A DNA stretch of 64,000 nucleotides, taken from positions 2,174,680 through 2,238,679 of the forward strand of contig OZ037767.1 in the NCBI GenBank assembly GCA_964035545.1, read 5' to 3'. The position numbers were made by a program, and so were the translations under genes. Origin of the DNA: Bugula neritina. Its lineage: Eukaryota > Bryozoa > Gymnolaemata > Cheilostomatida > Bugulidae. This document shows, piece after piece, positions 38,801 through 50,800 of the stretch. The notes beneath the pieces were generated by a model. It made no database searches, was not told where the DNA came from, and saw only the letters and a program-made list of their open reading frames with translations. The first letter of the stretch is position 1. Each line of letters opens with the position of its first letter.

Positions 38801-41800
38801 CCTTTAGCATCGATAATGTGGCCTAAAAACTTCACTTGAGCTTGGCCAATCTCACACTTGTCTTCATTCAATGTGAGTCCTGCTTCTTCCAGTCTGCTTA
38901 AAACCAGCTTTAAGGTTTTATCGTGGCTTTCTGCATCTTTACCATGAACTAGAATATCGTCCATGTGGCAGATGACATTCTCTATGTCGCCTAGTAGTCT
39001 GCACATAGCTCGAGAAAAGATCTCCGGTGCACTAGATATGCCAAATGGAAGTCTGTTGAAACAGAACCGGCCAAAAGGTGTGAGGAAGGTAGTCAGTTTT
39101 CTTGACTCCTTGTCCAAGTGTATTTGCCAGAACCCACTATTGGCATCTAGCTTTGAGAAGATTTTACTTGCCCCCAACAGTCCAATACTTTCATCGACTG
39201 CTGGCATTGGATAGATTTCCCTTCTAACTGCTTTATTCAGGCCAGTCAGGTCCACACAGACGCGTACATCTCCTGATGGTTTGAGGACTGGGACCATTCC
39301 ACTACACCACTCTGTAGCTTCTGTTACGGGAGAGATAACTCCTTGTTGTGCCATCTCATCTAGCTTTTTCTTGGTTTTGTCTCGTAATGGAATGGGAATT
39401 TTCCTTGGAGTGTAGATGCATGTTGGCTGGTAATCTGGAATTAGTGATATTCTGTATGAGTATCCCTTGAGTGCTCCAAGGCCTTTAAATAGCTTTGAGA
39501 AGTCTGTGTGAATGTCTTTGGTTATTTCCCCTTGCTGCTTTACTTGGCATGTTATCAGTCCTAACTTTTCACAAGCAGTTCTACTGAGTAGAGAGGTTGA
39601 CTGATTTTGAATTACGTAGGCTGTCTCCTTGTACTTTTGACTTTTATATTGAAGATCTGCCTCAAAAGTTCCTAAGACTTGGAGTTGCTTTCCTCCAGGT
39701 CCATATAAGCGGACTCCTGTAGTTTGCAGTGAAATAGTAGACAGCCACGGTAGTTTGTCACTGACTACTGTGCCATCTGCACCTGTATCGAGCTTGAAAG
39801 TAGTACAGTTACCATTTACTGCTACTTCGGCTTTCCAAGCATCCACAGTTAGGTTTTCTATTTTGAACTCTCCTGTGAACATTATACCGTCGTCATTACT
39901 TGCTTCGGTCACCTCCTGGATGGATCTACTTCTGCATTGCCGCTGGAAGTGGCCCACTTTCTTGCACTTCCTGCATTGAGCATCCTTAGCTGGGCATTCC
40001 GCTTTTGAATGTGGTTCCCTACCGCACCTTTTACAAGAATCCTGGCTGTTTGTAGGCTTGTACATCTGAGAGTTAACTGGCAGCTGGACAGCACCTCCCT
40101 GCTTGCGTGTATTACTTGGTTTGCTTTGCTTATATTTAGGGTAGCTGCTTTGTGCTTTACTTATAGCATCTACAGACCCTGAGCTTGCTCCTTTTGTTAC
40201 ACTTTGCATCACAGTTGAAGTGACTTCACTGCTCCTACAAATACGTACTGCCTGGTCTAGCGTTAAAGTGTTACCTTGAGAAATCAATTTCTTTCTAAGA
40301 GAGTCATCTCTAATTCCTAAAACAATTCGATCTCTCAGCATCTCATTAAATGGTGCTGGTGCCTCATCAGTGGCAGGTCGGTAATTAAATCCACATTTAT
40401 CTGCTAGTGCACGTAATTCTGAGTAAAAAGCATCAAAATTCTCTCCTTGTAATTGACACCTTGTATTAAATTTATAACGTTCGTGCACTATATTTCGTTC
40501 TCCTACACAGTATTGCTCCAAAATGTCTATTATCGCTGCTAGACTCTTATCATTCTGATATTTGTGACTTGACTCTACCACTCGGCATGCATCATCACCA
40601 ATTGTATATAATAGCAATGCTCTCTGGTACTCATCACTTTCCTCCGAAAGTCTAGACAGAATGTAAAACGACTGCCACCGGCTTTTAAATCTTCTGAAGT
40701 TTTGCTCACGCTCACAATTCAAAACGATCTCACCTGGTGGTTCGATTCTGGGTGCATTCCTATGCACAATTATTTGTTGCTGAACTTCTTCATCGCCCAT
40801 TATTAGTTTTAACTGCTGCCACCATGTGTGATTGGTGCGTAAGAGTACAACAAAGTTGGATTGAGTCTAAGCTGATAATTATCGTGATTTATTTCAATTC
40901 TAGCTAGTAGGAAAATCCCCGAGCTCAACGAGTCTCGCGGTGAATAATAGCGAGTCAAACAACACAACAAATACTGCTAAATAATTATATTTATTATATT
41001 TAACATGCCAATATTTACCGTTGTGAAACTGAAAAATATTAATATTGTCACTATTAACTAGTAGTAGTTAGCTAGTATCATAGGCTTACTAACTACTAGT
41101 ACTACTACTAGTAGGAGAAAATTTACACTATAGCATCAACAAATTGCAGCTACATGCTGTAATTGTAAAGATATCTGTTCTTTTCAACTGCCACTGCTTG
41201 ACTGCATATTATCTGCTACATGTAAATACAATTTTAGTCTTTAGCCAAGTGCTGGTTTCACCAGTTTAAATAGTAAGCGCTCAAAAATGCATCATATATC
41301 AGTTATCTGGAATGGTTAGTGCTAAAAGTCAGTGTGTGTATATTAATCTGACTTTTATATTCATATTGTAGGTAAAAAGGATGAGTTGGTACAAAGATTA
41401 TTCAATCATTATAGTTCACAGGCAGAGGTGAGTTTACTATGTAACCTTTGATTTACTTGCTCAAAGATCTCTAAGATGCCCCATGCTCCTTTGCTGCCAG
41501 TTGATGCTTAGGCCTATACAAAACACAAAGCTCTTGAAGTTACTTTGATTAAATTCAAAATTATGTTCAATAGTTTTTTTAATTAGAGCTGTATCATTTG
41601 CTTTGTGATAATTTGTTGCAATTGTTTGTGGAAAATTTGTAGTTTGCTAGTAAAGAATATAAAGGAGCAAACTGAATTCCTTTGTTGGATATAGGAGTAT
41701 AATAAAGTATGAAATCAGTAAATATTTTTCTTGTTTCAGACTGAGGAGAGTTCAGATGAGTCGGCTGATACTCAAAATGAACCTAATTCGTTAGAGGACA

Positions 41801-44800
41801 GTGAAAGGTTAGCTGCAGAAGAAAAGGAGAGGTTAGCTGCAAAAGAAAGAGAAAGGTTAGCTGCAGAAGAAAAGGAAAGGTTAGCTGCAGAAGAAAAGGA
41901 GAGGTTAGCTGCAGAAGAAAGAGAAAGGTTAGCTGCAGAAGAAAGTGAAAGGTTAGCTGCAGAAGAAAGAGAAAGGTTAGCTGCAGAAGAAAGAGAAAGG
42001 TTAGCTGCAGAAGAAAATGAGAGGTTAGCTGCAGAAGAAAAGGAGAGGTTAGCTGCAGAAGAAAAGGAGAGGTTAGCAGCAGAAGAAAAAGAGAGGCTAG
42101 CTGCAGAAGAAAAAGAAAGAGTATTGGCTGAGCAGCAGCAGCAGCTGGCAGCAGAGCAAATGCGCCTGGCTAAAGAGCAAGAAGAGTTGCAGTCTAAAAA
42201 AGCTGCAGAAGACGATGCTTCCAGGGTGAGACGCTGCATTAAACTTTGAAATTCCTGATGTTGTCTGTTGTGTGAGATTCGTTGTAGACCTTTCTTGTGC
42301 TGTATGCAGTCGTGTGGGTGTTTGGTTGTAGGAGCAGCAGATGTTGGCTCTTGTCCAGCAGCAGCAGGAACTCCTGGCACGTCAGAAGTCTGTCCAGGAA
42401 GCTAGCCAGAGACATTCCAGAGTCTTGCAGGAGCAGAGGCAGCAACTGGAAGCAGCGTTGAGGCAAAACAGTGTTTTACAGTCTCAAAACAAAGTGAATA
42501 TTTTATGTACTAAAAGTCTGTATTTCTATCAGTTATTGATTTATAGTAAATATATCATCTGTATAATGCGTGTCTACTGTCTACACTATGTGTATATAAT
42601 CTCCAGGGCAACCAGCAGATCCTAGATCAGCTGCAGCAGCAAAGGAACCAGCTGCTGACGCAAGGAGAAGCCCTGTCTAGTCAACTGAGTACGTTCTCGG
42701 CTCAGAATACGACGTACGTCGACCAGCGGCAGCTGAACGAGCAGATCATCAAGCAGGTGATGGAGCAGGAGCAGCGGCAGGAGTCTGAGCAACAGCGACA
42801 GCTACTGCTAGAGAAGCAGCAGCGGTATCTGGTGGAGCACCAGCAACTCTTGCTCTCTCAGCAGCAGGCTTTAGAGCAGCAAGCTCACAGCGCTGACTTA
42901 CTGCGGCAGCAACAGGTGGCGCTGCTGGAGAGACAGAAAGAGCAAGAGGAAAGAGTTCAGATGTTGAGACAGGAAGCGTTGAACAGAGAGCGGGAGAAAG
43001 AGGAAGCCATGAAAGTGGCGAGGAAACAAGCCGAAGTTGAGGCAGAAATGAGACGGAAGGAACAGGTGAGATATTTCTCTTTCTACCTGCGGACGTCTAG
43101 GCTCTCTGTTTCTGAGATTAGTATCCAAAAGGAAATGTATTTGAAACAAACAAATAATACAGTTAGATGCTTCTCTACCAGACGTCGGAAACATAAAACC
43201 TTGTGAAGCTCCACCTGCAGTCTGTAACTATTATTATCCATTACGCAACTCGTAGTGTGCAGGACTCAACAGCACCTTGGGTTGTGTCCCATTGGTGCTG
43301 TTGAAATAGTCACTAACTCAAATCAAGTGTGTGTATTTCTGCAAAAATAAGAGTGTCCACATTTTAGACTGGCCTCCTTCTCGTTAACCAGTACTTTGTG
43401 TCAACTTTCTTAGTGAAACTCCAACTTGAGTATAAATTGGTTTACTTAGCATGCTGACCATTATATGTCTCTGTCTAGGAGCGGGCAGCAAATGCTGGAG
43501 CCCCGCCTTCTCTGCTGTCAATGGACACTAAACCAGCCACTGCTGGACTCAAACTCACTGCTCCAAGTGATTCAGATGACGAGAAGAAACTGCCCAAGGC
43601 GCTCGAAGATGTGTTGGCCTTGAAGGACATCAGAGCCAAACAGGTAATCTTCTTGTAGTATTTTAGTTTATCCTCTACTATAGTTTTAGTTTACCCTCTA
43701 CTATACTGGAAATGATGGAATTCTAACACAAAAGTTTGAAGTAGCTCAACTTGGATGCTGTCCAGATAATACAGGTCTACTATGCATGCATTGTTTCTGT
43801 TGTACTTCACTTCTATAGTGAATATAAAACGTTCAATAAATTGTATTCTCACTACTTTATTAGAAGCTGTCTTCTCTTTGAGGAAACAAGAAAAACTTCC
43901 AACAAAAACTTTTGAACTGCATAGTTATATTCTGCAATGATTTTGCTTGTTTGATATCAATGTAGTTGAAGGTGCAAAACAACGTGCAAACCTACTTAAT
44001 AGAATTGATCACTATGATTGCGTATGTTATAGGGTTGCACTAAGGCACATTTTCAACTGTATTAAATATTTTATTTTAATATTATTTTTCTATTTCGTTT
44101 TACGATTGATTGTATTAGCACATATTATTAAAAAGCGTTACCAAAACACACTACATTGTTTTGAGAGAAGATTTCCGGTTCAACAATTTTTTGTGGATTA
44201 TTAAAAAGATCCGTTCCGCCTTCATCAGTTGGGAGAAAACACCAGGAGACTCGCTGCTTTTAAAACTTTTATCAGCTGTATATTTCACAAGCTGTTCTTC
44301 ATTTGTTTTGTTTTTCATTTCATAGTTGACCACCTTTGTTTAGCTGCTAGTCTCTAGTTTTGCAGGTTTATGTAAAAGTTAGAAAACTAAGCAGATAATT
44401 AGCTTCAGTGTTTATACATTATTGATATGACACTACACTGTTTCATCATGTGTGTTCAGTCTGCGTGTACTACTGTGTAGGTAGGTGTGTTCAGTCTACG
44501 TGTACTACTGTGTAGGTAGGTGTGTTCAGTCTACGTGTACTACTGTGTAGGTAGGTGTATTCAGTCTGCGTGTACTACTGTGTAGGTAGGTGTGTTCAGT
44601 CTGCGTGTATTACTGTACTGTGTAGGTAGGTGTGTTAAGTCTGCATGTACTACTGTGTAGGTAGGTGTGGAGGACATGGAACAGGCTGTAGAAGAATCTA
44701 GAAGCTCTGTTACAGTAACTCCAGCTGTCGCAGCTCAGAGACCGCTAGGAGACGTCAACGAATATGACGACAATGAAGATGAGGACGAAAAGACTACCTC

Positions 44801-47800
44801 CAAAACCAAAGATGTAAGTGAGAGTGGCTTCCTATAAACTAGGAATGCCTTGTTTATTTATTACCTTTCGGTTTGAAGGAGTTTGAGACTGAAGTAATTC
44901 TCACCGCATTAGATTGTCGTTAACTCTTGCACTTTGTTTATTACTTCATGTTTGTTCTGCTATTTAGTACAACTAGTTGTTAGTTTTACTATTATTTCAT
45001 GCTGGGATATCCTTGACGGTAGTAGCGCCATGTTTGCTGATATTTCCATCACTAACTTCACTGCCGTAGCAGATGTCCCATGACGTCTGTCTGTCTCCAG
45101 TTATCCAGTTGAAATTACTTCCTAATTCACTGCTTTGTTTCACCTATTTATAACAGTTGACTAGTTACTCCGCATTATCTGTAGTCTAAGAATAAAAAAC
45201 GAAAGAAAAAGAGAAAAACAAGAGCAGCACGGAAAGCCGAAGAAAAAGCTGCCGCTGCTGCCAGCTCTGTGAAAAAAGCAGCGGCCGAGGAGGAGTCGGA
45301 GAGCACCGTAGAAGTGGAGTACGTGCAGGAGAAGCCCCTCGTCGACATAACCAACCCTCTCTACAGCCAGTTCCACAAGATATTTGAGGCGTTCAAGATT
45401 GAGGAGACGCAGGAAGTGAAGGCGGAAGACGGTGGCGCAGACGACGACAGTAAAGCAGCGCAGAAGACGGAGTCGGATCCCTCGGTGACTAAGAGAGGTG
45501 CTGCCTTGTTTGGTGAACTGGAGAACGAGGTGAGCTGACGGGCTGATTAGCAGCACGGTTCAGGATATGATGTCATGTTGTGGTCTTGAACTCTGTACCT
45601 GATATTAGCGAGGCAACTATGTAGTATTCGAGTAGGCATGTTATATGTTTGTAGTTCACAACGTGAATGTCTTTGTAATTCAGAGCCACTAGTTTTCTTC
45701 TAGTATTTATTGAAGTTGAAGGAAAATAGAAAGCATATTGTGAGTTGCCAGCTCTTGTACTGAGTGTGAGACTGATATAGTGTATGTACAGTAAAGGGAG
45801 GGCTGGAAGGGGTTATTACTTAAACCCTGTAGCTTACCTTTTCAACAGTTTTCAATTGAGATTTTAACATGAGCTGACCTTGTGACCTGTGTTACTTAGT
45901 GTTGGTGTCTGTTGTGTAGCCTGTGTTACTCAGTGTTGGTGTCTGTTGTGTAGCCTGTGTTACTTAGTGTTGGTGTCTGTTGTGTAGCCTGTGTTACTCA
46001 GTGTTGGTGTCTGTTGTGTAGCCTGTGTTACTTAGTGTTGGTGTCTGTTGTGTAGCCTGTGTTACTCAGTGTTGGTGTCTGTTGTGTAGTTTGTGTTACT
46101 TAGTGTTGGTGTCTGTTGTGTAGCCTGTGTTACTCAGTGTTGGTGTCTGTTGTGTAGCCTATGGAACCAGTGAAGAGGGATACGGGTGCCCTTAGCAAGA
46201 AGCAACTCAAGAAACTCACTCGCATGTCTGTCGCTCAGCTGAAAACGGTCGTCACTCGACCCGACCTCGTGGAGATGCACGACGTGACAGGACCCGATCC
46301 TAAGCTCCTCCTTCATCTCAAGGCCACTCGCAATACAGTAGCTGTGAGTATTCGTCTCTAGTCTACGGTTCTGAGTCATACCTCTAGTCTACAGTTATGA
46401 GTCATACCTCTAGTCTACAGTTCTGTGTCATATCTCTACAGTTCTGAGGCATGTCTCTACAGTTCTGAGGCATGTCTCTACAGTTTTGAGTCATACCTCT
46501 AGTTATGACATCACAGCTTTAGGAAGTTGAATTGCAAGACCCGTGTGCGTAGAGTGGAATCTCACGCTTCTCATCTTTCTCTACACTCCACTCTATTACC
46601 ATTGATCCTGCTCTGTGAATAAAACTTATTGTCTGCGTTTGCTAGGTACCCCGGCACTGGTGCAACAAAAGAAAGTACCTCCAGGGCAAGAGAGGGTTTG
46701 AGAAGCCTCCGTTTGAACTTCCCGACTACATCCAGGCTACCGGCATCATGGAGATGAGGCAGGCCCTAGCTGATAAGGTAACTCCTACTGTTGTGTGTTA
46801 AACTGGAATAATATATGCTGAAGTGTCATAGTATGATAGAGATAACAAGTAGAAATATGTCACAACTTATAACACATTAAGATATAAAGACTTATAATAT
46901 TACATTTGAATAATTAATTGAGTGAATGTTTACTGATCAGAAAATACTATAGCAGAAAACTGCAATGCTTAGTTTTTTTGAGGTTGGCTAATTCAATGGG
47001 TTACAAATGTGTGAATTTCTGAATTGATTTTTTATACCAAGTTTCAATCAGTGTAAAAGGTTGTGTGTCTCTACTTTAAATGGTGTTTTGAAACTCGTGT
47101 TTACAGGAAACCGATAAGAGTCTCAAACAGAAGATGCGAGAGAAAGTGAGACCGAAGATGGGAAAGATAGACATTGACTATCAGAAACTTCACGACGCTT
47201 TCTTCAAATACCAGAGGAAACCGAAGATGACGCTACACGGTGACCTGTACTACGAGGTAAGTTCTGATTGTAGAAAACCTCTACTCTGTATGAGCTTGTC
47301 TTCAGATGGTATTAACTCAGCTGGTTAGGCTTTAGCATAAAGTGTAATCTGCAGGAATTTGATTTAGGGTAAAGCATAGTTTCTGCATAGATTATGCTGT
47401 ATAAAGTGTAATCTACATCGAGTATGTTTTCAGGGCAAAGAGTTTGAAACCCGACTGAGAGAGAAGAAACCAGGCAACCTGTCAGAGGAGCTGAGGACAG
47501 CACTGGGCATGCCCATCGGGGCGGGGGCCGAGAGGTTTCCTCCCCCCTGGCTCATTGCCATGCAGAGATACGGTCCCCCGCCAAGCTACCCCAACCTGAA
47601 GATACCTGGTCTCAACGCCCCCATACCTGAAGGATGCAGCTTTGGCTACCACGCAGGTAGAGTACATTGTCTGGTGTACTGTGTGTGCTTCTTTCACCAA
47701 CTGGTAGACTATGCAGTGTCAGTGTGTCTATTCTGGTTATCTATCTGGTTGTGGTTGTAGGTGGTTGGGGTAAACCCCCGGTGGACGAGACTGGGAAGCC

Positions 47801-50800
47801 CCTCTACGGTGATGTGTTCGGACAAAACACGGGGGCAGAGGTTGAACCTGTAAGTTGCTTAGACTTCAATATGATTATTAGCTTATTGCAACACGGAATT
47901 TAGATTTACCACTAGTTTATTTGCTGCAACTTGTACAAGTCTTAGGTGAAAGGAATGTATCCTACACAGGTTATAGTATGTAGTTACAGTACTGAGTAGT
48001 TATTCTGTCACACAGTACTGAGTAGTTATTGTGTCACACACAATACTGAGTAGTTATTGTGTCACACGGTACTGAGTAGTTACTCTGTCACACAGTACTG
48101 AGTAGTTATTGTGTCACACACAATACTGAGTAGTTATTGTGTCACACGGTACTGAGTAGTTACTCTGTCACACAGTACTGAGTAGTTACTCTGTCACACA
48201 ATACTGAGTAGTTATTGTGTCACACGGTACTGAGTAGTTACTCTGTCACACAGTACTGAGTAGTTACTCTGTCACACACAGTACTGAGTAGCTACTCTGT
48301 CACACAGTACTGAGTAGTTACTCTGTCACACAGTACTGAGTAGTTATTCTGTCACACAGTACTGAGTAGTTATTCTGTCACACACAGTACTGAGTAGTTA
48401 CTCTGTCACACAGTACTGAGTAGTTACTCTGTCACACAGTACTGAGTAGTTACTCTGTCACACACAGTACTGAGTAGTTACTCTGTCACACACAGTACTG
48501 AGTAGTTACTCTGTCACACAGTACTGAGTAGTTACTCTGTCACACACAGTACTGAGTAGTTACTCTGTCACACAGTACTGAGTAGTTACTCTGTCACACA
48601 GTACTCAGTAGTTACTCTGTCACACACAGTACTGAGTAGTTACTCTGTCACACAGTACTGAGTAGTTACTCTGTCACACACAGTACTGAGTAGTTACTCT
48701 GTCACACAGTACTGAGTAGTTACTCTGTCACACACAGTACTGAGTAGTTACTCTATCACACAGTACTGAGTAGTTACTCTGTCACACAGTACTGAGTAGT
48801 TACTCTGTCACACAGTACTGAGTAGTTACTCTGTCACACACAGTACTGAGTAGTTACTCTGTCACACACAGTACTGAGTAGTTACTCTGTCACACAGTAC
48901 TGAGTAGTTATTCTGTCACACAGTACTGAGTAGTTACTCTGTCACACAGTACTGAGTAGTTACTCTGTCACACAGTACTGAGTAGTTACTCTGTCACACA
49001 GTACTGAGTAGTTACTCTATCACACAGTACTGAGTAGTTACTCTGTCACACAGTACTGAGTAGTTACTCTGTCACACAGTACTGAGTAGTTACTCTGTCA
49101 CACAGTACTGAGTAGTTACTCTGTCACACAGTACTGAGTAGTTACTCTGTCACACACAGTACTGAGTAGTTATTCTGTCACACAGTACTGAGTAGCTACT
49201 CTGTCACACAGTACTGAGTCGTTACTCTGTCACACACAGTACTGAGTAGTTACTCTGTCACACAGTACTGAGTAGTTACTCTGTCACACAGTACTGAGTA
49301 GTTACTCTGTCACACAGTACTGAGTAGTTACTCTGTCACACACAGTACAGAGTAGTTACTCTGTCACACAGTTTTGAGTAGTTACTCTGTCACACACAGT
49401 ACTGAGTAGTTACTCTGTCACACAGTACTGAGTAGTTACTCTGTCACGCAGAGCACGGAAGACACGCTGGACAAGACTCACTGGGGAGAAATGGAGTCGG
49501 AGTCAGAAGAAGAGTCTGAGAGTGAATCGGAGGAGGAGAGAGACGAGGAGGAGATGGCAGCGGGTGAGTCTGTGGCAGTAGAGTAGTACTGACAGTAGAG
49601 TAGTACTGACAGTAGAGTTGTACTGAGAGTAGAGTAGTACTGACAGTAGAGTAGTACTGACAGTAGAGTAGTACTGACAGTAGAGTAGCACTGACAGTAG
49701 AGTAGCACTGGCAGTAGAGTAGTACTGACAGTAGAGTAGCACTGGCAGTAGAGTAGCACTGACAGTAGAGTAGTACTGACAGTAGAGTTGTACTGAGAGT
49801 AGAGTAGTACTGACAGTAGAGTAGTACTGACAGTAGAGTAGTACTGACAGTAGAGTAGTACTGACAGTAGAGTAGTACTGACAGTAGAGTTGTACTGACA
49901 GTAGAGTAGTACTGACAGTAGAGTAGTACTGAGAGTAGAGTAGTACTGACAGTAGAGTAGTACTGACAGTAGAGTTGTACTGAGAGTAGAGTAGTACTGA
50001 CAGTAGAGTAGTACTGACAGTAGAGTAGTACTGAGAGTAGAGTAGTACTGACAGTAGAGTAGCACTGGCAGTAGAGTAGCACTGACAGTAGAGTAGTACT
50101 GACAGTAGAGTTGTACTGAGAGTAGAGTAGTACTGACAGTAGAGTAGTACTGACAGTAGAGTAGTACTGACAGTAGAGTAGTACTGACAGTAGAGTTGTA
50201 CTGAGAGTAGAGTAGTACTGACAGTAGAGTAGTACTGACAGTAGAGTAGTACTGAGAGTAGAGTAGTACTGACAGTAGAGTAGTACTGACAGTAGAGTAG
50301 CCCTGAGAATAGAGTAGTACTGACAGTAGAGTAGTACTGACAGTAGAGTAGTACTGACAGTCGAGTAGTACTGACAGTAGAGTAGCACTGACAGTAGAGT
50401 AGCACTGACAGTAGAGTAGCACTGACAGTAGAGTAGTACTGGGAGTAGAGTAGTACTGACAGTAATAGTACTCTGTACAAAGTGTAAACTTTAAACTTAT
50501 TATTAACGGTATTTATATTATAAAGTATATACGCTATATTGTAATAATATTAACAATGCGCAGGTCTCATCACACCGGCCGAAGCTGGTCTGATAACTCC
50601 AAGTGGTCTCACCAGTATTCCTGCCGGAATGGAGACTCCCGACGCAATAGAATTGAGGAAGAAAATAGAAGATTCCATGGAATCTGGTGGTGGAGATACG
50701 CCTGCGTTATACCAGGTAACTGAGTGTGCTAGCTACAACTCTCACTACATGGTGAAGTCATCTGCTGTGTATTCAATACGATGTGGTCACTATCCAGTGG

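Larger units (their letters stand above)
36429..40969 (-). mobile_element. Complete Ty3/gypsy LTR retrotransposon, antisense in SF3B2 intron 1
   Basis: About 4.5 kb bounded by two 145-bp LTRs (36429-36573 and 40825-40969) that read identical, and by a 5-bp target duplication AATAC. The element runs on the minus strand: 5' LTR at 40969-40825, primer-binding site, a single gag-pol frame of 1350 codons, polypurine tract, 3' LTR at 36573-36429. Identical LTRs and an unbroken frame point to a recent insertion and possible autonomy. There is no envelope-like frame. It sits between SF3B2 exons 1 and 2, opposite to the host gene, so its own termination signals do not act on the host transcript. Confidence 0.97.

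Noticed and set aside
36902-39979. Several plus-strand open frames within the gypsy element
   Set aside because: Shadows of the minus-strand gag-pol frame, which carries all recognisable domains.
41772-42380. Minus-strand Ser/Ala/Leu-rich open frame
   Set aside because: Antisense of the 24-bp coding repeat of SF3B2 exon 3, whose plus-strand frame is in phase with neighbouring exons.
47989-50465. CRISPR-like regular repeats
   Set aside because: Repeats are contiguous with no unique spacers, and the setting is eukaryotic introns.
49444-50480. Three long minus-strand open frames of more than 310 codons (LLYCQYYSTVSTT-type repeats)
   Set aside because: They are one 17-bp tandem array read in three frames. 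The period is not a multiple of three, so all frames give the same 17-residue repeat, and the DNA is SF3B2 intron 14.
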